A stretch of DNA of 64,000 bases from Vespa crabro (lineage: Eukaryota; Arthropoda; Insecta; Hymenoptera; Vespidae). Position 1 is the first letter of the stretch. Each line of letters opens with the position of its first letter. The position numbers and the translations under genes were made by a program. Of this stretch, positions 49,385 to 60,987 are shown in pieces. Under the pieces are notes generated by a model. It searched no databases, was not told the DNA's origin, and was given only the letters and a program-made list of their open reading frames with translations. The stretch covers positions 15,638,838 to 15,702,837 of the forward strand of contig NC_060955.1 in NCBI RefSeq assembly GCF_910589235.1, written 5' to 3'.

Positions 49385-50531
49385 GTGAGTAATACGCATC
49401 TCCCCACCTTCCATACCACGGATGACCTCCTAGTGGTTGCGTTCGAACTACCTCACAGGAATAAATGTACATTTGCCGGCAGACACGAGGCTTTTAGTGA
49501 CGACTTGACGAAACGCGTCGACCGTGTGCTGCGTCTTCTTCTTCGACGTGTCAAGATTCCTAAAGGAGGTGCTAAGAAGATAATTTTCGAGGTCGATTCG
49601 GGACCGACTGATGATCATCGGTTGTGAACATTCACCCTGAGATATTGAGTGCAGATAATGGAACTTGTACGATGGTCAACGTCCGGTATTGTTGTAAGTT
49701 CAATTATATAATCTATTAATTTGAATTTGATTTATTGACGATTATAGCAATGATCTAATTGTAAGTCGAAGTAACATTTCTAAAGAAATTTCTGTTTGTT
49801 GTCTAAGTTCAAGTTCAATTATTTTCTGAGATTTAAGCTTCTAAAATTTAAGCTTTTAAGATCATATATTTAATTTAGTAATCCTTTAAAACATTAAAGC
49901 TTATCACAAGAGCATTGCTTCCCTATATAATAAGATTATTTTCATTATATTTTTTATGAGTAGAATGAAATTTATGTAGCACAAGAAATAATAATCCTCC
50001 GACAGTTAACATTGTAAACAATAAGACTAATGAATCTTTAACCTAATTTCGTATTACTATTACCTGTATGTATGAGCATAAGGAGTTGCCGTGTTTCATG
50101 GTGAAAAGGAAATACGTAACGCCAAGACGTAACAAGTGACCGTGAAGTCAACAGATGAATTGCATGTAAACGCCTTACTCACGACGTAACTAAATGATAT
50201 AAAATAATGCTGCAATTTTTATACTTTAATTTGTCAAGGTCAAATCGTATTCTTTCTTAGATTCTTTAAAGATAGGGAAAATGTATAGCAAAAAAACATT
50301 TCTACTTCTGATCTACTCTTTGTAAATCAAGGACAAACAATAACGATCAATCGAGCTGTTTTCAACATGTTTAGGTTCTTCATCCTCTACGAAAAAATAG
50401 AAATGAATCAATTGCTTCTTTAATTATTATTATCCTTCATTCTAATGTTGTTCCATCATCATGTTTTCCTTGTTAATCGGGAAACAAAAATAGGATTAAA
50501 TTCGTTAATAGCATACGTTTCATTTTTTCAG

Positions 50532-53500
50532 ATGTCGTCCACAGCGCTATTTCTCTTTCTCTTATCGTTTGTAAGCGCACAATTGGATCTGCGTGAGTCA
50601 AATGGCGACGGATTTGGACGTCAACTTCCTTCAAACGAATTGGATTACCGAAATATTTTAGCGAGATTAGATTTTCTCGGTGCTGAACGATGCAGTGCAA
50701 ATGTAGCTGCTCAGTGGGGCTATGAAACCGACATCAACGAATATACACAATTGCAAGCAGTAAGATTTAAATTACAATTTATTATATTTAGCTTATATGT
50801 ATTTCTCATTTCATTGAATTATCAACGAAACTTTTTCTATCCTATACCTTGGATTCCTTTCAAAACTTCGACATCGATCGTCCTACATATGGACGATCAC
50901 CCGCATGCATTCGAAACTTTGGAAATAATACGATAATAAATTTCGGGGCTAACACGTACCACTCGTATTTTTACGTTGCAATAACTTTTAATGCGAAATA
51001 GTTTTACTAGGAAAAGAAGAAAAGGAGAGAAGAAGAGAGAGAGAGAGGGGGAGAGAGAGAGAAAGAGAAACTATGTAATATCGTAAATCATCCGTTAGCA
51101 TATCTCTCATTGTATTTATTAACCATCTTAAAGCAATAAATTTTAGGTGGCTAAGATTGAAAGGAGTTAAATTTCAACGTGCGTCCGAAGTACCGTGGAA
51201 AATAAGCCATCTGCTCGTATCTTCGCCGAAAAGACCTCGACCTCCTCTCTCTCTCTCTCTCTCTATCTCTCTTTCTCGTTCCTCATCCTTCAAGAAATTT
51301 GCGCGCGTGTCTGGTCTTATACATATTCCTTAAGTCCATAGTAAATCGTAATTTCGTGTACGATAGATTTCTATGACACAGCAGGCAGACTAGCATTGTA
51401 CAAGAAAGGCCAAACGCCTTCGTGAGAAATGTTCTCATGTTTTACTATTGTTATCAATCCCAAACGATCGTGCATTGTACAATCAAGTAATCTCTCTCTC
51501 TCTTCCTCTCCCTCTTTCTCTTTCTCTCTCTTTCTCTCATACATCAAAAATCATACCCGCCTTTTCAACGTGTTGAGAATGTGAAATCCGATGAACGTGA
51601 CTCCGGTGTGATGAAGTTAAAAGTTACGATAATTAAGTGCCTCTGCTTATGTTAGTGCGTACAAAAAAAATAGCAGCAATAATGGTTAGTGGGAGTAAGT
51701 CTTCTCATTTTTTTTCTTCTCTTACATCCGTCGTATTTTAATCGATATTAAGATAGAAATCGAACAGATACAATTATCAATTTATTTAAATAATTTATAA
51801 AAAATAATATACGAAATAATGTGGAAAATATATCTCCACCATATTCATTATTGTTTTCCATTGTACTTATATGATTTCACTGGTCTTCCCTCGGCGAGAA
51901 TTTCATCGTCATCTCATTAGTGAATCTAAATAACTTGTCATTGTTTTGTATAAGATAACACACAATTATTCTCTTTTTCTTAAATTCAGAAGTTTACTTA
52001 ATATCCAGAAATAAACTCTTTATTATAAGTTTTGCAATTCATTTTAGTAGAGAAAAAACTTAAATGTTATTCGTTTTTTCTTCGAAACTTTATTTATCTC
52101 GAAAGCCTTTTACTTTCATATTACGTACAATCTCCGCTTCCCTGTATGTACTAAATTCACGAAGAAGTGCAACGATAAGGTTATTATCTCTAACGGTAAA
52201 CCAGAATTTCCCGACAGGCGACTCCGTTCGGTTATGCGTGAGCTACGATCTTTAAATGAATTAACAACACGGAACGCTTTTTTTTATATTCACCAAATGA
52301 TGAATGATCATACGAGGAAGAAAGGCTTGATCGGTGAATATGTTATAAAATTATAAGACACTTACGCTCGGTGAAATCGAAGATGTAACGATTTTAAATC
52401 GTCAGTTAATATTTAAACTTTCTTTCGTGATTTATTACAGAAAAAGAACGGAAATACACGATGGAAGAGAGATAGATTAAATTATCTTAATTTCACAAGA
52501 CTCACTGGGAATATTTAATATTTACTTATCGATTGATCTTTGTTTTTAGCTCGAAGCCCAGCAACTGTACGCTGATTTTCAAAATCAAGCTTGGCAGCTG
52601 ATCTCTAGAATTGACACCAACAATATAAGGGATCCAATAATAAGACGTCGACTAAGATATCTCTCCGTAGTTGGTCCATCAGCTCTTCCTTTAGACCAAT
52701 TAGACAGAGTAAGTTTTGTAATCAATGTACTTTCATTTCTTTAATAGAAGCAATAAAATGTACATTATTAAATACTCTTTGTCGTTGCAGTATAATCGAA
52801 TAATTAACGATATGCTCGCAATTTACAATGGAGCGACCATATGCGCGTACAACGATCCGTTTAATTGTGGACTTCGTTTGTACCCAGGTAAGATAATATA
52901 TAGCAATGTACTCTACTCATTTTGTTCCACATGGTTAAAATAAAAATTTTGCGAATAACAGAATTCAATCAATACAAGAATTCATCAAACTAATTTGAAA
53001 GACTACAAAAAGAAAATTTTCGCTACATTTTTTCAGCGTCATTAAATCAAAGAAATTCTAGAAGAAACTCGATGCAAAACATCTTCCGCTTCGTATAACG
53101 TCTATCTCTTATAGCTTCTATAGGTGTAAATTAATTATGTATCTTCGGTACTATCTTCCCATTTTCATCGCACAATTTCTTTACCTTTATATAATCCACA
53201 AACAATTTTCTCTCTTTTTCCAAGATATATATACAATTTAAATTAAAACGAATCGATTATCGTTTCTTGAAAAATCAAATTGTGCTAGTTATAGAAGTAT
53301 TGATAAAAAATGATTTCTCATAGATCCTGAATTGTGAAAAGAATAAAATAAATTGGCTAATCTATCATCGTGAAAGTGAAAAATATAAACATAATCACGA
53401 ATATAAAGTGAAAACTCATGACGACGAGCAATTGCATTAAATGAAAAAGTGTTAATTGTTTTATTTTGTATATTTACTTCGAAGATATCGCTGGAATCAT

Positions 53501-55699
53501 GGCGAAAAGTCGAAATTGGGATGAACTGCAATACGTGTGGACGGAATGGAGAAGACGTAGCGGTGCTCCAATGAGAGATCTTTATCAGCAACTAGTAACA
53601 TTAAACAACGAAGCAGCCAAATTAAACAGTAAGTTCTTTTATAGAAAATAATATAAATAAAAATTAAATATGAATAACGATTGTTATCCTATATAGATTT
53701 TTCGGATGCTGCACAGTATTGGATGTTCCCTTATGAATCTCTGGACTTTGAACAAGAAATTGAAAATGTATGGGAAATTATTAGACCACTTTATGAAGAA
53801 CTTCATGCTTACGTTAGGAAAAAGTTGAGAGATTTATATGGGCCTGAAAAAATCAGTGGACACGCGCCACTTCCCTCTCACGTATTAGGTATAAACAATA
53901 ATATATATTTATAGACGTTATTTAAATATAACATTTTAAGTTCATGATTATTGTAACATATATACAGGAAATGTATGGGCTCAATCATGGATGAACATCC
54001 AAGATATAACAATTCCTTACCCCGGTAAAAACTATTTAGATGTTACACCAGAAATGCAAGCTCAGGTATATACAATATACTTTCACAAATCGTTACTTTT
54101 TTTTAAACATTTAAATTTTATTCAACGAACATGCAGTACAATGAACAGTTATAAATACAGGGTTACACGCCGATAGATATGTTCCGAATCGGTGAAGAAT
54201 TCTACTTATCCTTAAACCTGAGCGCTATGCCACCAGAATTCTGGGCAGGTAGCATTATCGTCGATCCCGGTAATCACCCCTTGATTTGTCAAGCCTCGGC
54301 ATGGGATTTCTGCAATCGTCTAGATTACAGAATCAAGATGTGTACGAAGATTACCATGAAAGATCTCATCACCGTACATCACGAGATGGCTCATATTCAG
54401 TACTTTTTACGATACAGTGGACTTCCTCGTGAATTTCGAGATGGTGCTAATCCAGGTATTGAGATTATAAAATTGTCAAAAACATTAATATTTATATAAA
54501 AATTAAGAATAAATAAGATAATGCCGTTAGCATACATTAGAGCTATTTGACAAATTTTGTAAACTTTAAGTTTACACAAATAAATCCTATTTGCAATCGT
54601 AATTTATAATTTGAATCGAAATAATAGTTATGCAAGGAAAACAACATGAGTACACTCGAGCGAATTAAAACGGTCAACGTAACTGTCCAAGACACAACGG
54701 ACGACACGCGATTACATAAACATCTCGTCCGTTCTATCTTCACTTCCGGTAGGCCCAGGGCTCTCGCTACACTACTGTTTTTACAAGTAATAGGGCGAAA
54801 GCGAGAGCCGAACGGATACGCTCGAGGTAGATTCGCGAGCTTCACGAATAAACTCGCTCTCATAGCGAACGGTCTACTAGCTAAGAGACGTTGGATGTTA
54901 AAATATTTTTATTACAGTATAATCACGCTTTCACCGTCGCAACGCTCGGTCGTTCGCCCTCACCGGAACGTACTGCCACCCGGTACACGGGAAATCGATT
55001 GAAAAAGTCAATATATCGAACTGGGTTTATATGAAATTTAGAAATCAAGCATAAAGAAATAGTACGATAATGTTAAATTCGTTAAGTCCAGAATTTATAA
55101 TAACCTTCGATAATCGAACCGTGACGTTTATACAATAATTTAAGAATTTTATAACATATAGAACAAAGCATTTAAATAGGAAACACCCTATATATTGTAT
55201 TTTTATCAGATTCGTTTTCGAGTAACTAATGAGCTAGAATTTTATTGAAATCTAATTTTATTACTTGGAAGAAAGAAAGTAAGGTTAAGGCTAATAATGT
55301 TTTATTACTCAATTGTCTCAGACAATCTAACGTAAACGATTGTATCTAAAAAATAGGCTTCCACGAAGCTATCGGTGAAGCTGTGGCACTGAGTGTAGCT
55401 ACTCCGCGTCATCTTCAGACTTTGGGATTAGCAAACAAATACATCGACGAGCCTGCGGCTGATATTAATTATCTCTTTTCCTTGGCCATGGAAAAATTGG
55501 TCCTTCTTCCGTTCAGCCTCGCCGTGGACAAATGGCGATGGGACATTTTTCGTGGCTACATCAATCGAGAAGAATATAATTGTCACTGGCACAGATTGAA
55601 GGAACAATATAGCGGCGTGAAACCACCTGTCCTCAGATCCGAAGATGATTTCGACCCTGGTGCAAAGTATCACATTCCCGCTAATATTCCATATATTCG
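50532..55699 (+). CDS. Ance: angiotensin-converting-enzyme-like protein (M2 family), C-terminal exon not found
   Basis: Eight exons join in frame: 50532-50759, 52550-52708, 52791-52887, 53485-53628, 53697-53888, 53968-54065, 54161-54455 and 55357-55699 (518 codons plus 2 nt). A signal peptide (MSSTALFLFLLSFVSA) precedes an M2 zinc dicarboxypeptidase domain. Family landmarks seen are CAYNDPFNCGL, NVWAQSW, CQASAWDF, HHEMAHIQYF (HExxH zinc motif), GANPGFHEAIGE (third zinc ligand Glu) and KYHIPANIPYIR. Such enzymes remove C-terminal dipeptides from extracellular peptides. Two positions are unusual: Gln replaces the substrate-binding His of CHASAW, and HEMGH is HEMAH. The last exon, which should begin YFVSF and carry a catalytic Tyr and the final disulfide, is not recognisable before the next gene. 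The start follows the acceptor directly. Orthology to a specific Drosophila Ance paralogue is not assigned. Confidence 0.9.
54640..55015. other. GC-rich block inside Ance intron 7
   Basis: This 900-bp intron (54456-55356) contains a ~360-base block much richer in G+C than the other introns, open on plus (54646-55002) and partly on minus. It includes a perfect 10-bp inverted repeat (GGCTCTCGCT at 54759-54768 with its complement at 54800-54809) enclosing 31 bases. No family is recognised. It could be inserted DNA, an alternative exon or a structured RNA. Confidence 0.4.
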
Positions 55700-55903
55700 G
55701 TAAGTTTTAAAATTATTATTAACATAATATTCAATATATACACATATATGTTCACGCACGCATACACACATATATATCTGGTGACGTTCATACTTTTATT
55801 TTTAATCACATTATTATGTGATTTCAACACTATAACATCTACGATGTAAGTACCTACCTAAAGAGCATCAAAATCTGAAAGCGAATGATTTCACTTTCGA
55901 TAG

Positions 55904-56090
55904 ATGTATGTTTTCCTTTGTGCTTCGTTTTCACCAGAGTAGCGATCAACAGCCTTTCTCCTCGCACTTAAAACCTACATCTGATGTACGAGCTACGATA
56001 AATTTTGATCGGCTATCATTACTATTAATTTATTGTAGAAACGGAATATATAAAGTTCATCGCTGTCAAAGAATATTAAATTAGATTGCT
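55904..56090 (+). pseudogene. possible decayed last exon of the Ance-like gene
   Basis: After an acceptor (GATAG, ending 55903) the phase-2 frame completes the split Arg codon and reads RCMFSFVLRFHQ. This partly matches the family's RYFVSFVLQFQFHQ at the same place. Similarity then ends: the expected Cys-Gly-Cys-Asp segment is missing and the frame stops after about 60 residues. The match is short, so chance is possible. Confidence 0.25.
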
Positions 56091-56326
56091 ATCCTTCGCC
56101 TTACTAATCCTATGAAAGTTTTTTACCATGTTAATAGTTGAACGTTAATAAGGAACATTTAATTAGGCAAATAGTAGCTTACATTTCATGAAAAGATTTC
56201 TAGAATATTATGCCAAATCAAATTGTCTACTTTTACTCACAATCGAGCGTGAAGGATATAATAGGGTGGTAATTGCGATTACATAATGAGTATATCATTA
56301 AAAGACATTCTCCTTTTCTCTTTGGT

Positions 56327-56332
56327 TTTATT
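56327..56332 (-). terminator. possible poly(A) signal of repeat gene 1
   Basis: Minus-strand AATAAA about 400 bases past the stop codon at 56734. Confidence 0.3.
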
Positions 56333-56733
56333 CAAAAGAAGTGAAAAAGATGATACAAAAGACGCCGTTATGAAAAATATACAAACGTTTCCACATAGTG
56401 CACTCACCAAGTATGACTGTATCAAATGTATTATATTATTCCTTAGAAATTAAAGTGACATCATCGGCTACATCTACCAAAAATATAAGTGCCCTTTGAG
56501 AAAAGAATACTAATGTCATTCGCGTTCTTTTCTCAATACAAAAGAAAAAAAAGAAAGGCTCGACGAATAAATATCATCGACCATTGTTGCTCGAGCAAGA
56601 AAAAATTTGGACGTATTCTTGAGAGCAACCTTCTCAAAGATTTCTCACAAGAAGACGATCATCGTGGTCGGCGGTCCGCCATCGTCAAAAGAATAAAAAA
56701 TATAATTTATGCATCTGAAAAAATTAAAAGCTC

Positions 56734-57989
56734 TCAGTAGGAATGTTCACCGTAACTGGATCCATAGTCACTGGATCCTTCGAAAGAACCACCGGATTCA
56801 TGATGTACAGGTACCGGAACCGGTACTTTCACGGGAACCGGTACTGGTTTTTCTACTGGCACAGGAACCGGTTTAGATACATGAACGGGGACTGGTCGTT
56901 CGACTGGTACTTTAACGGGGTAAGGCACAGGCTTCTCGACTGGAACCGGTACAGGTTTTTCTACAGGGTAGGGCGCCGGTACTGGTACTTTAACATGTAC
57001 AGGTACCGGTTTTTCGACTGGATAGGGCACAGGCTTTTCCACATGAACCTTGAAAGGATAAGGCACTGGTTTTTCTACTGGTACCGGTACAGGTTTTTCC
57101 ACAGCCACCGGATATGGTTTCGGTACGTGTACGGGGTAGGGCCTCTCGACTGGGACTTCGACCGGAAACGGGATTGGTTTTTCCACTGGGAAGGGCGCTG
57201 GTACGTGGACTGGTACTTTTACCGTATATGGTACTGTCTTTTCAATCGGGAACGGTTGTGGCACTGGTACATTCACCGGATACGGTATCTTCTTTTCGAC
57301 CGGATACGGTTGTGGTACATAAACTTTGTAAGGTACCGGCCTTTCGACCGGTACATGCACAGGATAAGGCACCTTCTTTTCCACTGGATACGGTTGTGGT
57401 ATATGAACGGGCACCTTTACAAGAACCTTCACAGGTACAGGTATCTTCTTTTCGATCGGATATGGTTGTGGTACCGGTACTTTGACTGGATATGGAACTT
57501 CTTTCTCAACCGGGTAATGTACTTTCTTCTCTACTGGATAAGGGACTTTAACGTTTTTCACAATAGTTATTTGTTTGACCTTGCCACCGTCATCACCTCC
57601 ATATCCACCTTCGTATCCACCTCCATAACCACCCGACGAAGAGATTTCGCCACCCCCATGATCACCACCACCATAACCGTTGTCATGGCCCTCATAACCA
57701 CCCTCTAAATGACTGAGTCCGCGTTTGTCTTGTCGTTTCTCGGTATAAGCACTGTTGGCCTTATTCTCAGCTTCGGCGTCTTTATTTTTGATGATATTTT
57801 TCTCATTCTCTTCGCAAACCACCAAAGTCAGGAGGCCAAGAAAAAATATAATGTGCTGCGATAAATTGATTAGAAATTAGTTTTCTTCATTCTCGGGAAT
57901 AATCAATAAAATATCAAAAGAACAATAAGTTTTAACTATCCATCGATTAGAGAATATGTAGAATATTGAAAACTCACCCAAATTCTCAT
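56734..57989 (-). CDS. Vajk-like PYPVEK-repeat secreted cuticular protein 1
   Basis: Two exons: 57989-57978 (MRIW, donor GTGAGT) and 57855-56734, giving 377 residues. Residues 1-18 (MRIWHIIFFLGLLTLVVC) are a signal peptide. A charged segment, then a Gly/Tyr/Asp-rich stretch (about residues 53-100, GGYGGGYEGGYGG) precede a ~245-residue region of alternating valine and proline built from units such as VPYPVEKKV, YPVKVPVP and QPYPVEK. The tail is Gly/Ser/Tyr-rich (HHESGGSFEG). The composition matches Drosophila Vajk proteins, which are expressed in cuticle-forming tissue, so an extracellular structural role is likely. It is the first of three paralogues on the same strand, tail-to-tail with the Ance-like gene. 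The apparent plus-strand frames here are antisense shadows. Confidence 0.85.
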
Positions 57990-58029
57990 GATTCTCAGTT
58001 CTCGCGCGGCCCAGCCAATGTCCAGAGTT

Positions 58030-58067
58030 TACTGAATACTTCCCCCGAAAGTAGCACCGTCTTTATA
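58030..58067 (-). promoter_or_regulatory. TATA box and initiator of repeat gene 1
   Basis: On minus, TATAAAG (58067-58061) is followed about 30 bases later by ATTCAGT (about 58037-58031). This places transcription start about 45 bases before the ATG. The spacing is canonical. Confidence 0.65.
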
Positions 58068-59520
58068 GACCGCTTTCCCCTGACATAAAACGGGGAGCCC
58101 CTCTGCACACTTGCGGAAAAGTGAAACACACCACGTCTGTTATACCGCGAACATTCTATTACACTCCGTAGACGTTCACGTAGACGCGTAGGCATTTTTC
58201 TAAATCTTAAATGCACGCGACGATGATTCCGTAACGCGCTTTGGTGCGTTTCCATTCTCGTTTTACTTCCCTTTCGAGCGATCTATCGAACGTTGCGTAA
58301 ATGATATCTAGGAAGCCACTCGCGATTTTACTTAAAACGCAACAACCACCTCCTAATTGATTCTCTAATTTTTTACATTAGTACATAACTAATTTAACCA
58401 TCTAAATCATTTCTATAATGTTCGAAATTGTAATGTTGTATTAGACAACCATGGATGATTTATTCCATTCTAACCGTCACGGAGCTATCGCCTAACTAAT
58501 TTTCTAAATTATAGGTAAAGTATAATTGATTTAATCATCTTAACTATTTCTAGTATATTAGACTGGACAACTACATTTAAATATTATAATGTATTCCCCC
58601 AGCAATCTGTAGGACATTTAGATATCTTTCTTTTTTATTCTACGTTTTTGATCCGTTCCAAGCTTTTCGTATACATACATTCTCTTCGCTAAAAGTCTTT
58701 TTTTCCCTTTCCTCTCCTTTTCTGCTTCCCCTTCCCATTTCTCCATCTCTTCTTTCTCGTCTCCCTACTCTGATCACTTATACATATCTCCCAACTGTCT
58801 CGTGACGCGGCACACTTGCATTTAAGCATTCGCAACAGCATGGCTCTTCTCAACCGAAATGAGGAACTCAACTTTGATACAAAAGAGAGAGTCCTAGGAA
58901 GTAAACGCAAGGATAAATATAAAGAGTAGCAAGGGAAGGGATAGGGGAAAAGTTGAGTGATGCCAAGCGAGATGAAGAGCTATCTTTTATATTCCGATGT
59001 AATTCGTGACAGACGTTCTGGTTGTTCATAATTGTTCATTTATTTTTATCATGAATTTTCATATATAAATGTATTTTCATTTATCATTAATTCACGATGG
59101 TAAAACAATTTCGATAGTCCGTGAATAATTTGAGGAAATATAGAATGAAGCTAATTTTGTTCGAATAATTTTCTCATTTAACATAATAAAAAATTTTTTT
59201 TCATCAACAAACAATAACAAAATTCGCTTTATTACTTCTTACAGAACGGACTAAATCAAATGCGCAAGAATTATTTATTGGAGAAAGGTCAAAGAATTAT
59301 TTCACAGAAATCATAGAAAAAAAATGAAACGTTCCATCTTTATTCGATACAAGTATAAAGTGCCAAAATATACATATGTCGTTTTTAACAAAGCATGTTA
59401 GTCTTTTCAATCTATCTTAAATTTATCGTAAAACCATGTAAGAGAATATAAAAATTTACGCAGCTTAACAATAAGAAATAATAAATTATTCGATAAATTC
59501 ATCAAACTACTTATAATTTA
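58068..59520. other. intergenic spacer between repeat genes 1 and 2
   Basis: No gene recognised. It includes the upstream region of repeat gene 1 and the 3' flank of repeat gene 2, with a minus-strand AATAAA at 59344-59339 suitable as a poly(A) signal for gene 2. Confidence 0.5.
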
Positions 59521-60910
59521 TCAACTTTTCAAGGACATATTCAAATTATAAGAAGCATCGTTTGTATTTTTACTATCCGTCGAATTGTTCCTACTCGCGA
59601 AAGCTTCTACGGAATGATGTCCATTTCTTTGCCTACCTAGCTTAACTGGCAGCGGGACTTGGACCCAATAAGGGAAAGGTTTCGGAACTGGTACAGGTAC
59701 GCGTGCTTCATCGTAAATCTTGTAAGGCTTATCTACAGGGACTTTAATCGGTATTAGATACGGTTTAGACACTTCCACGGGTACAGGCTTTTCAACTGTG
59801 TAGGGTTTAGGTTGTGGTACCTTGACTGGTACTGGTACAGGTCTCTCCACTGGTACAGGATAGGGTGCATTTACTGGAACTTTGATTTTAATGGGATAAG
59901 GTTTATTTATTTCAACGGGATAAGGTCTTTGAACTTCGACGGGATAAGGTCTGGGTACTGGAACGGGGTATAGTCGATTTACAGTGACCTTGACAGGTAC
60001 GGCAACCTTTTTTTCGACTTCGTAAGGTGTTGGTACTTTTACAGGTACTTTTACTTCGTACGGCACGGTCTTGTCTACAGTATACGGCTGTGGCACTGGT
60101 ACCTTCACCTCCACCGGTATTTTCCTCTCAACGGTATATGGCTGTGGTACCGGCACCTCGACCTTGTACGGCACAGGTCTTTCGACCTTCACCTCGTAAG
60201 GCACCTGTTTCTCGACGTGATACGGTTCCGGTATCTCTACGGGCGTATTCACGAACACTTTCACGGGATAGGGTACCTTTTTCTCAACGGTGTAAGGTTG
60301 AAGTACAGGAACCTTAACTTCGTAGGGCACGTGTTTGTAAACTGTAAATGGTATTTTCTTTTCTACCGTCACTGGTACCGGTATCTTCTTCTCTACCGTG
60401 ATCGTTTTAACTTTTCCATGTTGATGATCGCCTATCCACTCGCTTCCGAAACTTCTTTTCCAAAACTCCTGTCTTCCGATCCAGCTACTTCTGGAATGAG
60501 TCCAGTCATCAGTGTCAATTTCTGTATCAGATTCTATATCTTCGTCGTCTCCTAAATCGGAGTATCGAATACCCGAATATTCGTTACTAGTCTTCTCTTG
60601 ACTTCCATCTTTTCTAATGCTCGAATATGATTCCCGAACTGTTTTTGATTCTGTAGTTGTGTTCCCACTTTCTAAAGCTTTCTCTACTGCCCTTTCCGCT
60701 GCCCTTTCAGCAGCTTTCTCTACTGCTAGTTCTGCTGCCCTCTCGAGATCTTCTTTTCGATTGGCCGAGGATGTTAAGACGGTTCCAAGACATAAGAAGG
60801 CGATCAGAATTTGTTCCTGTATTTTGGAATAGTGTTTCGTTAATTAACTACTATGAATAAGATAAATGTTTATAAAGTTCATATAGAAATGAATGTACCA
60901 GATGACTCAT
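59521..60910 (-). CDS. Vajk-like PV-repeat secreted cuticular protein 2
   Basis: Two exons: 60910-60899 (MSHL, donor GTACAT) and 60816-59521, giving 435 residues. The signal peptide is MSHL-EQILIAFLCLGTVLTSSA. After it comes an Ala/Glu-rich segment with heptad-like spacing (ERAAELAVEKAAERAAE), a Ser-rich and very acidic stretch (YSDLGDDEDIESDTEID), then from about residue 140 (KTITVEKK) a ~260-residue Val/Pro repeat using YTVEKKVP, VPQPYTVE and KVPVPQPY units. Thr replaces many of the Pro/Tyr positions seen in gene 1. The last ~35 residues lose the repeat and are Ser/Asn-rich (RNNSTDSKNTNDASYN). The four-codon phase-0 first exon is the same design as gene 1. The GTACAT donor is weak but gives the only continuous signal peptide I can find. 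Confidence 0.85.
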
Positions 60911-60948
60911 GATGAAATGAATCGAATCGATACTAGAGATCAATGTAA

Positions 60949-60987
60949 ACTGAAACGAAACGGTGTGCTATCCGACTATTATTTATA
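60949..60987 (-). promoter_or_regulatory. TATA box and initiator of repeat gene 2
   Basis: On minus, TATAAATA (60987-60980) is followed about 30 bases later by TTTCAGT (about 60955-60949), about 40 bases before the ATG. This is the same layout as repeat gene 1. Confidence 0.65.

Noticed and set aside
49340..49627. 95-codon frame MTERTRRK... as the start of the Ance-like gene
   Set aside because: No signal peptide and no ACE similarity. The Ance start at 50532, directly after an acceptor, supplies a proper signal peptide, so this stretch is more likely 5' UTR or chance.
50473..50700. 75-codon minus-strand frame
   Set aside because: Antisense shadow of the first coding exon of the Ance-like gene.
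54646..55002. 118-codon plus-strand frame as a separate gene
   Set aside because: It lies in intron 7 of the Ance-like gene between exons that join perfectly, with no recognised family. It is kept only as an unexplained GC-rich block.
56743..57708. 321-codon plus-strand frame (Trp/Tyr/Arg-rich)
   Set aside because: It is the exact antisense of the PYPVEK repeat of repeat gene 1. Repetitive codons keep the opposite frame open. The same applies to 57114-57485, 60027-60317 and 62737-63579.
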